DNA of 52,439 nt from Candidatus Roslinia caecavium. Its GTDB lineage: Bacteria; Bacillota; Clostridia; Monoglobales; Monoglobaceae. A model generated the notes under the pieces. That model did no database searches, was not told the origin of the DNA, and saw only the letters and a program-made list of their open reading frames with translations. This document shows, in pieces, positions 10,201 through 18,482 of the stretch. Position numbers and translations under genes: made by a program. Numbering within the stretch: position 1 is the stretch's first letter; each line of letters starts with the position of its first letter. Location: NCBI GenBank assembly GCA_904419955.1, contig CAJFTO010000018.1, positions 1-52,439 on the forward strand. Direction: 5' to 3'.

Positions 10201-13109
10201 CGCAGGGATATATGATAAACGACACCGATCCGAGGATCGTATGGAACGGCTTTACGCCGAGCGCTTCGAGAGGACTCGGCGACTATCTTGACGACGTCCA
10301 TTTCGCGAACGGCGCCGGAGCTTCGTTTGAACTTGAGTTTACCGGGACCGGAATAGACGTTTTGACCGAGAGACACGGATACGGTCAGAAAGTTGAGATA
10401 TTTATCGACGGCGAGTCGCAGGGCGTATATTCGGCCAATACTTCGGATACCGACAGAGACGTTCAATATCCTATATTTTCCATAAACGGCCTTGAATACG
10501 GCCGTCATACGATAAGCGGAGTTACCGTTTCGGAAAACGAAAACGAGCAGTATTTAGAGCTGGACGCTTTCGTAGCGCACGGTTTCTACGCTCCGGTTCA
10601 GAATGACGACAGCCCGCAGATTACATATACCGGTTCATGGCAGGTATTTAAGGACAGACATCAATATAATATCAATAATTATTACGACGATATCCACTAT
10701 ACTAACGCGGTCGGCGACAGCGCGGTATTCGAGTTTGAAGGCACGGGCGTGGAGCTTGTCGGCGAAAGATATGTTGGAGGCGGAACGGCCGACGTCGCAA
10801 TAGACGGGATAAACGTCGGCGAGATAAACTTCGGCGCCCCGTCGAACGGCGCGAGAGACGTCATGACAAGCGTATATTATACGGACGGACTCGCGAATAC
10901 CAAGCACACGCTCGAGATAACCTCAAAGGGCGGAGACGTTATCATAGACGCGTTTATCGTCAAGAATTCGGGCGAGGACTATTTTGAAGACGGAGTATAT
11001 GAAATAGGCGGCCTGCAGGACGGCGGACTCCTGACCGACGAAGACGGCGCCGCGGTATCCTCAGCGAAGCTGGGCGGATATAATCAGAAGTGGTATGTGG
11101 AGACGATAGACGACACGTATTGTCATATAATCAACGCGAACAGCGGATTACTGCTCGGAACGAACGAACTCGGCTATTCGGTAGAGCAGGAGGCGAGATG
11201 GGACGGCAGTCAGGAATGGAATATAATGCCGTCGTACAGGACGGACGGATATTTTGTGATAGAAAACAAAAAGACCGGGAAATATCTCCAGGTGGACGCG
11301 GGTTGGCCGTACGACGGGGCCGGCGTCAGTCCCTACGAGTATTCGAGACAGGATCATTACGAATGGAAATTAAACGACAGCGGCGACTTTATCACGCTCC
11401 AGAGAAATTTGAACGATAGCATAATAGAAATAGTCGTCGACGAGAACAGCGCGTCTAAGGGGCGAGCGTTGATAAACCCGCTAAGCGCCGGAGAGGAGCA
11501 GAAATGGCGGATCGAGAGCTTGGAAAACGGCGAGTTTATGATAACGAATATTCAGACGGGCCGGGTTTTGGGCTATAGAGACAGCGAGGTAATAACTTCG
11601 CCGCAGGAGGATCTTCCTTCAAACAGATGGAGGATAGAATCCACAGTAGAGAACGCCCAAGCGTGCTACGCGATCTATAACGTAGAAAGCGGAGCTTGGC
11701 TGTACGACGCGAACTGGAGCCTTACCAAAACGACCGCCTCAAGCTCCGGAGCGAATACGCCGGCGGCGTTCGCCCATGATTTAAAGATCGACGGAGACGT
11801 AAGGCCGGGCGGAGTCGTAAGCTTTTCCTACGAATATAAGAACGCGGCGGATATACCCGAGGGCGACAGCGAATATAGCGTATACGCGCTCAAAAATTCA
11901 AGCGAGAGCATAGACGGTAAAACCCCGTTCGCTTCCGGTAAAATAAAAGCGGGCGAGGCGGTCGAGATCGCGATACCCGACGATCTTGCCGCGACCGACG
12001 TATTGCTTTTCGAGGCCGCGCCGAAGAGCGCGGACGGATCGGGCGCCAAGGCCTATAAATTGGCCGCCCGCCAAGACGTCGAGTCCTTTAGGGTAAGTTC
12101 GATCTTATACAGGCAGGATTTCGATTCGGGGATTACCGCCGCGGAGATACAGAATCAGCAAAACGGCTGGTATCATAACGAATCCGGAAACGGCGCGCGC
12201 TCCGAGTTTGTAATAGCCGAAAACGGAGGCGACGGAAACAGTCTCGGCTTTATCGCCAAGGATACCTGGTACGCAAACGCGTCGGTCGGCCTTAAGTTCG
12301 ACGCCTTAGGACTGGATCCGTCCGAAGACCTCGGCGGCAAAGTATATATAGGGTTTGACGCGACGTTTACAAGGGAAGACGATTTCGATCCTAATTCCAC
12401 GCCTTATATAAACCTGCTCGGCGAGGGCGACGGCAATCGTTTCGCAACGATACGGCTCAGAGATTTCAGTCTCGACGTCATAGGCTTAAACGACGCCGGA
12501 AACGAGAATGTGAAGTATAATATAGGCTCGACGCTGGACGAGATATACGGAAAGCGCTACAGAGTAGAGATGTATGTAGACGTTGAAAATAATACGTACT
12601 CGGTAAAGATAAACGGCGAGTTTGTCAAGACACTGCACGGCTCAGAGATCTCGGCGAGCGGCTCCACAATTCTCGGCAACGCGGCTCCAGCGTCTATCGG
12701 GAGCGTGACCGGGATAGAGCTGAATCAGGACTGGTACTCGCGCGACGGCGGTATCTGGCTGGATAATTTGGAGATCGGCAAATACTCGATTCAAGCCTGG
12801 GAGACGACCTCTTTAAAGAGCGTAAACGACGAGATCGCGCCCGGACTTAACGAGTTCGAGATCGAGGTAGTCCAAAATGAGCCGATAGACGGCGGCGGTA
12901 TATATATCGGGCTGTTTAAAGACGGAACGCTTATAGACTTTAAGCAATATACCGACGTCGATTTTGACGAGAACGGACTTTTTATGCAGAACTTCAGCTT
13001 AGATATACCCGACTCTCCCGGAGAATATACGGCGCGCGCGTTCTTATGGAGAGATAATATGCAGGATATATCCGCGGCACCGCGCGAGTATAGCTTTAGC
13101 TTAGAATGA
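7239..13109 (+). CDS. Secreted multidomain GH95 alpha-L-fucosidase-type enzyme
   Basis: A 1956-residue exported protein. Signal peptide at about 1-37 (cleavage near AVFA/EAY). Residues about 45-178 form a CBM6/35-like module beginning YYEAEDA. Residues about 187-980 form the GH95 catalytic region: VPLGNGRIGAMIWGG, then DYHLDINIQMN with Asp553 and Asn555, then IPGSSPENG with Glu692 as the likely general acid. Two related beta-sandwich modules follow (about 990-1125 and 1127-1245), a ricin-type beta-trefoil region with QKW/QEW/YEW repeats (about 1250-1500), a concanavalin-like module (about 1622-1850) and a C-terminal segment. GH95 enzymes release alpha-1,2-L-fucose or L-galactose from glycans. 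No SLH or sortase signal is seen, so the binding modules probably hold it to substrate. A GGGAGG site precedes the ATG; the divergent AraC gene is a likely regulator. Confidence 0.87.
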   Translation: MKKEDLNGKRKFAGRLVWLIMAFVGLSVINSAAVFAEAYAPSGAEITYYEAEDAAREGNLWEGSYSLASGGKVVTQISVGNSLTFTVDVPEAGDYDVQVHYATYNNYTFKFIVNGDTQNPVSFECPSNYSWGESTFGTITTTVRLDRGANELKLASDETNYTDTRFDRIGVYKAKDRYNDRITFGTDAEAPSNPNTIWYRTLAEKWAESVPLGNGRIGAMIWGGVYEDEVSLNEVTCWSGEDHADKGLDNPDGPEYLGIIQDEFQKENPNRTLIAEYFNLMGGETNDGFGTSRPFGKLKFNYAYAGDEVDGYIRRLDLNESISYVNYSVDGTNYSREAFVSNPAQVMVMKYSADQGGKIAFDVNFALEEPAGGSGVVTVDGESLAFDGIPAAKSEIRTHARLKAVTEGGSVVYDEYGIHITGADEATLILALGTTFDNPDVKQECSQRLEAALAKDYETLKNEHISDVKPRFERMSIDLGGADAENIPTDERVENIRNGAELDAGFTELWYQYARYLTLAGSREDSPLPMHLQGIWNDNVSCNMIWNCDYHLDINIQMNQWMSNASNLSEGELPIFKFMNEYLIPSGKETARIQYGKDGWTVGIVTNPWGYSGNTGTVGAWEGSTTSGAWLAQEIMNYFDYTWDTEFLETEGLPMLKETADFFLDYLVEYSQDINPADGRGYLVTIPGSSPENGDLEVMPAYDRTIIYDIFYQVLRCYDILDMPRDEYYDRVKSSMDRLAPYKISKFGQLAEWPYNDYTDGASEHRTTSNLLGVFPYDQITPDKTPDLARAALLSMNRKFELDAFEHTEWTCVNAQGMYARFKDGEKAFDYLKRLAVSFTWPNLLSISPEGIGGAETDVYIIDGVLGMAAGVNEMLLQSHSERLEFVPALPEAWDNGSISGMKARGAFEVDFSWEDYKLKTAKIESLAGNTCRIYKNAGANWTNVSVFLENGEELVPVETSLEDNCIVFETEVGGVYLLKTNGGEDLTQGYMINDTDPRIVWNGFTPSASRGLGDYLDDVHFANGAGASFELEFTGTGIDVLTERHGYGQKVEIFIDGESQGVYSANTSDTDRDVQYPIFSINGLEYGRHTISGVTVSENENEQYLELDAFVAHGFYAPVQNDDSPQITYTGSWQVFKDRHQYNINNYYDDIHYTNAVGDSAVFEFEGTGVELVGERYVGGGTADVAIDGINVGEINFGAPSNGARDVMTSVYYTDGLANTKHTLEITSKGGDVIIDAFIVKNSGEDYFEDGVYEIGGLQDGGLLTDEDGAAVSSAKLGGYNQKWYVETIDDTYCHIINANSGLLLGTNELGYSVEQEARWDGSQEWNIMPSYRTDGYFVIENKKTGKYLQVDAGWPYDGAGVSPYEYSRQDHYEWKLNDSGDFITLQRNLNDSIIEIVVDENSASKGRALINPLSAGEEQKWRIESLENGEFMITNIQTGRVLGYRDSEVITSPQEDLPSNRWRIESTVENAQACYAIYNVESGAWLYDANWSLTKTTASSSGANTPAAFAHDLKIDGDVRPGGVVSFSYEYKNAADIPEGDSEYSVYALKNSSESIDGKTPFASGKIKAGEAVEIAIPDDLAATDVLLFEAAPKSADGSGAKAYKLAARQDVESFRVSSILYRQDFDSGITAAEIQNQQNGWYHNESGNGARSEFVIAENGGDGNSLGFIAKDTWYANASVGLKFDALGLDPSEDLGGKVYIGFDATFTREDDFDPNSTPYINLLGEGDGNRFATIRLRDFSLDVIGLNDAGNENVKYNIGSTLDEIYGKRYRVEMYVDVENNTYSVKINGEFVKTLHGSEISASGSTILGNAAPASIGSVTGIELNQDWYSRDGGIWLDNLEIGKYSIQAWETTSLKSVNDEIAPGLNEFEIEVVQNEPIDGGGIYIGLFKDGTLIDFKQYTDVDFDENGLFMQNFSLDIPDSPGEYTARAFLWRDNMQDISAAPREYSFSLE

Positions 13110-13237
13110 TAGCCGTTCGGATACGAGTATTCCGGTCTTGCGCGCGGCATTAAAATAAAGCGGCGCTTTAAACGCCGATACGGCTTTGGATTCGGCGGCG
13201 CCGACCGTGATCGGAGCTGAAAAATTATATTTTATCG

Positions 13238-13275
13238 CAGTCCTTTCGCTTAGGCGGCGAAGGGACTGTTTTATT
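13238..13275 (+). terminator. Intrinsic terminator after GH95 gene
   Basis: A 12-bp stem (13238-13249 with 13257-13268, one U-G pair), a 7-nt loop, and a T-rich tail. Confidence 0.85.
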
Positions 13276-13332
13276 TTGCTAAGGATCGCGATCTTGAAAA
13301 TATGAACAAACTTTAAACTTTTATATCAGCCC

Positions 13333-13363
13333 TTGACATGAAGTGAACTTCATGCGCTATATT
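13333..13363 (+). promoter_or_regulatory. MerR-type promoter with perfect dyad (site A), upstream of the DUF362 gene
   Basis: TTGACA (13333-13338), a 19-bp spacer, and TATATT (13358-13363). The spacer region carries CATGAAGT-GA-ACTTCATG (13337-13354), a perfect 8+2+8 palindrome. A 19-bp spacer with a central dyad is the hallmark of promoters bound by MerR-family activators, which untwist the DNA. The core GAAGT/ACTTC resembles the AAAGT/ACTTT core of sites at 18103 and 38301. Confidence 0.7.
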
Positions 13364-13636
13364 TGAATTAAGATAATAAGATCGGGCGGAAATAACTTAT
13401 TAAGTTATTTGCAAAGACGAGCTGATTTGCTCCGCGCCGAACGGAAATATTTAGTTAAGGGAGAGCCGATAGTTCGGACGACGAGCCGCGGCGGGAGAAT
13501 CCCGCGTTAAACGCGTCATTTTACGCTTCGTTTAATTTATGCTAAAGATAGGATTCAATCGACCGGCGTAAGCATGCGCGGTCGATAATGATATAAATTT
13601 TTATAAGTCAAAAATAAAACGTAAGGAGGCTAAAAA
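13364..13636 (+). other. Long structured 5' leader of the DUF362 gene
   Basis: About 265 nt with no gene. It contains a perfect 9-bp hairpin AAATAACTT-ATT-AAGTTATTT (near 13391-13411) and ATCGACCG...CGGTCGAT (about 13557-13587). No known riboswitch was recognised. AAGGAGG precedes the ATG at 13637. Confidence 0.4.
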
Positions 13637-15070
13637 ATGCATAAGACGGTAAATTTAAAAAAAGGCGTCGCCTTTGTCGTCGCGATAGTTATGGTCTGCG
13701 CCGTGTTCGCGGGGATAGCTGTCTACAACAGCAGGACGGAGGACGCTTTCGCAGCTGAGGAAACGGTCATAGTACTTCAGATCGACAACCCGATAATGAC
13801 CGTTGGCGGCGAAGAGGCCGAGATAGACCCCGGACGCGGAACGACTCCGCTGATAGTGGGAGACAGGACGCTCGTCCCGATACGCGCGATAATCGAGGCG
13901 GCGGGCGGAGAAGTGGAATGGGACGACGCGGCTCAGCAAGTTACGCTGACCTATAACGGAGACGTTATAAGGCTCGTGATCGACAGCGCTACAGCGTATC
14001 TAAACGACGCGGCTTCGACTCTCGACGTAGCGCCGACGACGATAAACGACCGCACGATGCTGCCGATAAGGTATATAGCAGAGAGCTTTGAGTTTTCGGT
14101 AAACTGGGACGAGAGCGCTCGGACTGTGACGATAACGATCCCGGGCGACGGCGGTTCCGGAAGCGAGAACATGACGGCGGTGACTCCGCAGGCGTCCGAG
14201 CAGGCGCCGACGGTCTATATGACCGGAGAGATCACGCCGGAGTCGCTTGTGAACGTCTATAACATGCTCGGATTTACTCCGGAGGGCGCCGTTGCGATAA
14301 AGCTGTCCACGGGAGAACCTCCGGCGAGCAATTACCTTGACCCGAATTTGATCAAGGATCTGGTTCAGTCCGTAAACGGGACCATAGTCGAGTGCAACAC
14401 AGCATACGGCGGCTCGCGTTCCTCGACCGCTATGCACAGACAGGTGGCCGAGGATCACGGCTTTACCGCGATCGCGAACGTGGATATAATGGATGAAGAG
14501 GGATATATGTCTATCCCGGTGACCGGCGGAACCGTCCTCACGGAGAACTTCGTCGGAACGCATCTTGCAAACTACGACTCGATGATAACCCTTTCGCATT
14601 TTAAAGGTCACGCGATGGCGGGTTTCGGCGGCGCGATAAAGAATATGTCGATAGGCGTCGCGTCAAGAGAGGGCAAGAGTTGGATACATTCGGGAGGAAC
14701 GTCGATGGAGAACCCCTGGGGCGGCGATCAGGATAGATTCCTTGAATCGATGGCAGAGGCGACGAGCGCCGTTATCGATTACATGGACGGCAAGATCGTA
14801 TACGTAAACGTTATGAATAATCTTTCGGTGGACTGCGACTGCGACGGGAATCCCGCGGAGCCGGATATGCACGATATAGGTATACTTGCGTCGACCGATC
14901 CGGTGGCGCTCGATCAGGCTTGTATCGATCTTGTATACGCTCAAGCGGACGGCGACGGCGCGTCGCTCGTAGAGAGAATAGAGAGCCGGAACGGGCTCCA
15001 CACCTTAGAACACGCGGCTGAGATAGGTCTCGGCAGCCGCGAATATAATCTGGTAAGTATTGACGGCTGA
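13637..15070 (+). CDS. Secreted stalk-domain plus DUF362 protein
   Basis: A 477-residue protein. A signal peptide or anchor (about 1-40, ending DAFAAEE) is followed by a copper-amine-oxidase-like N-terminal stalk domain in two halves (about 50-170: RTLVPIRAIIEAAGGEVEWDD and RTMLPIRYIAESF), then a DUF362 domain (about 190-470). DUF362 marks are TLSHFKGHAMAGFGGAIKN, CDCDGNPAEPDMHDIGIL and TDPVALDQAC. DUF362 proteins often accompany iron-sulfur or oxidoreductase functions, but their reaction is unknown; this copy has no ferredoxin motif. Export with a stalk domain implies a cell-surface role. A MerR-type promoter lies 270 bp upstream, so induction by a stress or metabolite is plausible. The AAGGAGG site supports the ATG. 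Confidence 0.85.
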   Translation: MHKTVNLKKGVAFVVAIVMVCAVFAGIAVYNSRTEDAFAAEETVIVLQIDNPIMTVGGEEAEIDPGRGTTPLIVGDRTLVPIRAIIEAAGGEVEWDDAAQQVTLTYNGDVIRLVIDSATAYLNDAASTLDVAPTTINDRTMLPIRYIAESFEFSVNWDESARTVTITIPGDGGSGSENMTAVTPQASEQAPTVYMTGEITPESLVNVYNMLGFTPEGAVAIKLSTGEPPASNYLDPNLIKDLVQSVNGTIVECNTAYGGSRSSTAMHRQVAEDHGFTAIANVDIMDEEGYMSIPVTGGTVLTENFVGTHLANYDSMITLSHFKGHAMAGFGGAIKNMSIGVASREGKSWIHSGGTSMENPWGGDQDRFLESMAEATSAVIDYMDGKIVYVNVMNNLSVDCDCDGNPAEPDMHDIGILASTDPVALDQACIDLVYAQADGDGASLVERIESRNGLHTLEHAAEIGLGSREYNLVSIDG

Positions 15071-15675
15071 GCCGTATAATACTAAATATATCCCGCACGA
15101 CATAATAAACTAATGCGGGTCTAAAAAGCGCAACAGCTTTTAAGACGCGGACGTATATAAAAATAAAGCGGCGTAATACCGCATATCGGATACGTTCGCG
15201 CCGCCTTGAGCCGGACGGGAGACCCGCTTCATTGCATGCGATAATCCTATAGTTTTTTATTGCTCGGCGGATTGACGTAAAACCTCTGAGACGCGCTTAT
15301 CAGCGCGGGAAAGATAATTATATCGATCGTCGATCGACGCCGTCCTTTCTTCTGTTAAAAATCCCGTCGTCCGGCTCAAGGCGGCTTGCGTTTATTAAAG
15401 CGGTTAACTTAAGCGGCTCCGCTATGCGGAACCGCTTTTTGTGAAATATTAAACTTTAAACTGCCGAGCGTTTGAGTACGATACGGCGCTTTGCGCCGAG
15501 GGTCTCGGCGACAAATAATATGTTAATTTTGAAAAGCTTAGGAGCAGGGGCGACGCGATATAGCTCGATACGGGATGTTTTATCGCGCCGCGCGCTTTAA
15601 GGCCGGAGCTACTCCGGTTTGGATACTGAATATAGACATAACGGCGGCTGACGCCGCGTTGTAGGAGGAAAACGT
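15071..15675. other. 605-bp intergenic region with terminator and palindromes
   Basis: No gene is seen. It contains a weak hairpin CCCGCA...TGCGGG after the DUF362 gene, a 15-base palindrome TCGATCG-T-CGATCGA (15323-15337), a clear terminator (15411-15440), and a short CCGGAG-CTA-CTCCGG hairpin (about 15603-15617) in what would be the larC leader. I found no recognisable NiCo or other riboswitch. Confidence 0.5.
15411..15440 (+). terminator. Intrinsic terminator in larC upstream region
   Basis: An AAGCGG/CCGCTT outer stem with TCCGC-TAT-GCGGA inside, one mismatch, then a T-run. It could end the DUF362 transcript or an unrecognised RNA. Confidence 0.75.
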
Positions 15676-16980
15676 ATGAGAACTTTATATTTTGAATGTA
15701 ACATGGGCGCCGCGGGAGATATGCTTATGTCCGCGCTGCTCGAGATTTGTCCCGATCCGGACGGGTTTATCGAAAGACTTAACAATATAGGCATACCCGA
15801 CGTAAAGGTCGTAAGACGCAATGTTTTAAAATGCGGCATACAGGGAACGGGCGTGGACGTGCTCATAGGCGGCGTAGAGGAAGACGAGCATATGTACGAG
15901 CTCAGCCATGAGCATGATCATAACCGCAACCGCAACCACGATCACAACAACGATCACGAGCATAACCGCGATCACAGCCATATCCACGAACGCGATCATG
16001 AACACGGTCATGGCCACGAGCACGGCGGTCACAGCCACACGGGAATGGACGAGATACGCGGAGTTATAAACGGGCTCGGAATATCCGACAAGATCAAAGC
16101 CGACGTTCTCGCGGTATATAACCTGATAGCCGAGGCGGAGAGCCGGGCGCACGGGCGGAGCGTCGAGCAAATACACTTCCACGAGGTGGGCGCGATGGAC
16201 GCGGTAGCCGACATAACCGGCGTCTGCATGCTAATAGACGAGCTTAAGCCGGACAGGATAGTAACGTCTAAGATCCACGTAGGCTTCGGACGCGTAAGAT
16301 GCGCGCACGGACTTCTCCCGGTTCCAGCGCCCGCGACGGCGTATATCCTGCGCGGGGTTCCGACCTACGGCGGCGCGGTGGAGGGCGAGCTTTGCACCCC
16401 GACCGGGGCGGCTCTGCTCAAGTATTTCACCGACGAATTCGCGGATTTAGGCGCTATGAGCGTTAGCAAGATAGGTTACGGAATGGGGAAGCGCAGCTTT
16501 TATACGGAAGGCGGCGTGGAGATACTGTCGGCGGTCAGAGTTATGCTCGGCGAGTCTGAGGATAAGACGGATAATGTTATAATGCTTTCCTGTAATATAG
16601 ACGATATGACAGGCGAACGCGCGGGTTTCGCTGTGGAGCGGATATTGGCGGGCGGAGCGCTCGACGCTTATACCGCGCCGATATATATGAAGAAAGGCCG
16701 CCCGGGGATCCTGCTTACCGTGATTTGCGACGAACGGACAAAAGACGATATGGTAAGGTTGATTTTTAAACACACTACGACGCTCGGGATACGCGAGCTA
16801 AGGGTCGGAAGATACGTTTTAAGCCGCTCCGAGGAGATAGTAAAAACGGAGTACGGAGACGTCAGAGTAAAAAAATCGTTCGGTTACGGCGTAACGAAGC
16901 TTAAGGCGGAAGACGACGACCTTAAAAGGCTGGCGGTGGAAAACGACTTAGCCATTACGGATATCGAAGATAAACTTTAA
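15676..16980 (+). CDS. larC: LarC-type nickel insertion protein
   Basis: LarC uses CTP and nickel to finish the nickel-pincer nucleotide cofactor of lactate racemase-type enzymes. Seen: the N-terminal ECNMGAAGDMLMSALLE signature, a long His/Asp/Asn-rich loop (residues about 72-121, 18 histidines) fit to bind nickel, IHFHEVGAMDAVADITG, CTPTGAALLKYF, and a C-terminal domain with NIDDMTGE and MKKGRPG. It is 434 residues in one uninterrupted frame; the Lactiplantibacillus plantarum gene instead needs a ribosomal frameshift between larC1 and larC2. AGGAGG lies before the ATG. No larA, larB or larE is present in the window. A permease follows 14 nt downstream and is probably co-transcribed. Confidence 0.9.
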   Translation: MRTLYFECNMGAAGDMLMSALLEICPDPDGFIERLNNIGIPDVKVVRRNVLKCGIQGTGVDVLIGGVEEDEHMYELSHEHDHNRNRNHDHNNDHEHNRDHSHIHERDHEHGHGHEHGGHSHTGMDEIRGVINGLGISDKIKADVLAVYNLIAEAESRAHGRSVEQIHFHEVGAMDAVADITGVCMLIDELKPDRIVTSKIHVGFGRVRCAHGLLPVPAPATAYILRGVPTYGGAVEGELCTPTGAALLKYFTDEFADLGAMSVSKIGYGMGKRSFYTEGGVEILSAVRVMLGESEDKTDNVIMLSCNIDDMTGERAGFAVERILAGGALDAYTAPIYMKKGRPGILLTVICDERTKDDMVRLIFKHTTTLGIRELRVGRYVLSRSEEIVKTEYGDVRVKKSFGYGVTKLKAEDDDLKRLAVENDLAITDIEDKL

Positions 16981-16994
16981 AGAGGGGAAACGGT

Positions 16995-17900
16995 ATGATC
17001 TGGGAAACGATCCAACGCGAGTTGATATACATATGGTACTATTTTGAGGTGCAGCTTCAGCAGATAGTCGGATACTGGGCGCTCGGTATACTGATAGGCT
17101 CGGTCATTTCGGTGTTCGGCAAACAAAAGATAAACTCTCTTATGGTCTGGATACAGGATAAAGGGCTCGGCGCGTTCGGGATCATTCCGGCGAGCCTTAT
17201 AGGGATAGCCTCGCCGCTTTGTATGTACGGGACTATCCCCATAGCGGCGTCCTTCTCCCAAAAAGGGATTCGCGACGACTATCTCGCGGCGTTTATGATG
17301 AGTTCGGTCCTGTTGAATCCGCAGCTTCTCATATACAGCGCCGCGCTCGGAACGTTCGCGCTTTGCGTAAGGTTTATCTCCTGTTTTCTTTGCGGGATAG
17401 CGGCCGGACTTTTGATAAGAGCGTTTTACAAAGATAAACGATTCTTTAACTTCGAGGGCTTTTCGGAGCGAGCGAGCCGGGATGTCGATCCCAACCCTCT
17501 GCTCAGACTTATCAAAAACATCGGCAGAAACATAAAAGCGACCGGACCCTGGTTCTTAGTCGGCGTTCTGCTGTCGGCGCTGTTTCAAAGATACGTACCG
17601 GCGGACGCGTTCGCGAGCCTGTTTGTGAATAACCGAGGCTTCGGTCTGCTGATGGCCGCGACTATAGGAGTTCCGCTCTACGCCTGCGGCGGCGGCACGA
17701 TACCGCTTCTGCAGCAGTGGTTGGCGAGCGGGATGAGTATGGGCTCCGCGTCGGCGTTTATGATAACCGGTCCCGCTACCAAGATAACCAACCTCGGCGC
17801 GCTGAAAATAGTTCTCGGGATAAAGAATTTCCTGCTGTATCTGGCTTTTGTAATGTTATTCGCGCTTCTGAGCGGATTTATAGTAAATCTGATAGCCTGA
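16995..17900 (+). CDS. ArsP-like permease (DUF318 family)
   Basis: A 301-residue membrane protein with eight or more predicted helices in two related halves. The family marks are seen twice: ASPLCMYGTIPIA in the first half and VPLYACGGGTIPLL plus TGPATKITNLGALK in the second, each with a conserved Cys. ArsP relatives export trivalent organoarsenicals, but many members are of unknown substrate. Tight linkage to larC (14 nt) makes metal or cofactor transport worth considering, which is inference only. AGAGGGG precedes the ATG. No terminator is obvious after the stop. Confidence 0.78.
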   Translation: MIWETIQRELIYIWYYFEVQLQQIVGYWALGILIGSVISVFGKQKINSLMVWIQDKGLGAFGIIPASLIGIASPLCMYGTIPIAASFSQKGIRDDYLAAFMMSSVLLNPQLLIYSAALGTFALCVRFISCFLCGIAAGLLIRAFYKDKRFFNFEGFSERASRDVDPNPLLRLIKNIGRNIKATGPWFLVGVLLSALFQRYVPADAFASLFVNNRGFGLLMAATIGVPLYACGGGTIPLLQQWLASGMSMGSASAFMITGPATKITNLGALKIVLGIKNFLLYLAFVMLFALLSGFIVNLIA

Positions 17901-18102
17901 TCCGGACGCGGCCGAAGACGGCGCTAATCAAACGGCGGTATGCTTCGATTTGAAATGGCTCCGCGCGGGATCAAGGCTGCGGTCTGCGCGCGCCCGCCGT
18001 GTTTAAAATAATAGAAAAGAACCCATTTTTAAGCGATTATTAGAAATATTTTGCGAATATGTATATAAATTGTGAACAAATTTTTAATTTTCAAATAACC
18101 TA

Positions 18103-18133
18103 TTGACATAAAGTTAACTTTAAGTGTTATACT
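18103..18133 (+). promoter_or_regulatory. MerR-type promoter with dyad (site B)
   Basis: TTGACA (18103-18108), a 19-bp spacer, and TATACT (18128-18133). The spacer holds the perfect 14-base palindrome TAAAGTTAACTTTA (18109-18122). This closely matches site C at 38301. The nearest downstream gene is a MerR regulator 350 bp away, with a terminator in between. Confidence 0.8.
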
Positions 18134-18139
18134 TTTATT

Positions 18140-18429
18140 GAAGATGAGGATTGAAACAGGAGGTTAAAAACCTTCGTTTTAACAGATTTGAAAACTATAA
18201 AAATGATCGATCTAAGACAGGGGTATTTTTTACAGTAAAAATTGATTTTAATCGACCAACTCAGTATTTAAGCGTACACAGTCGCACGTTCTTTAATAAA
18301 AAAAGGACGTCTGTGTTTACATATATAAGATGTGTATAAATCCATGGTTATACACACAAAAAACTCTCCAGACCCGGCAGTCTATACGCAACCAACCAAC
18401 CCTTAACACCTGCTGCCGGGTATTATTTT
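18140..18429 (+). ncRNA. Candidate structured RNA or leader under MerR control
   Basis: The transcript predicted from site B has no convincing protein gene but clear folds: ACACAG-tcgc-ACGTTCTTT pairs with AAAGGACGT-CTGTGT (18276-18316, 15 bp with a 4-nt bulge), GTGTATAA/TTATACAC (18332-18355), and a terminal stem. An AGGAGG at 18158-18163 is followed by no start codon at usual spacing. A 62-codon frame from TTG 18151 exists (Lys/Asn/Phe-rich, no recognised family) and is the main alternative. It could be an independent small RNA, an attenuated leader of the MerR gene, or the remnant left after loss of a MerR-controlled gene. Confidence 0.45.
18372..18429 (+). terminator. Terminator-like hairpin before the MerR gene
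   Basis: ACCCGGCAG (18372-18380) pairs with CTGCCGGGT (18413-18421) over a 32-nt loop, followed by a T-rich run. The loop is unusually long for a simple terminator. Confidence 0.6.
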
Positions 18430-18482
18430 TTACTTAATATTGTATGAATGCGATATGATAGGCGAAGAAGAGGTGAATTAAT

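Noticed and set aside
13137-13200. GC-rich inverted words (GCGGCG...CGCCG) as repeats or CRISPR-like units
   Set aside because: They are single terminator-type stems; no regularly spaced repeats and no cas genes occur in the window.
15441-15675. NiCo riboswitch upstream of larC
   Set aside because: I could not find the paired G-rich internal loops of that class.
15928-16060. Possible frameshift or repeat expansion in the His-rich part of larC
   Set aside because: The frame is intact and His-rich loops are normal in LarC; no exact DNA repeat unit is present.
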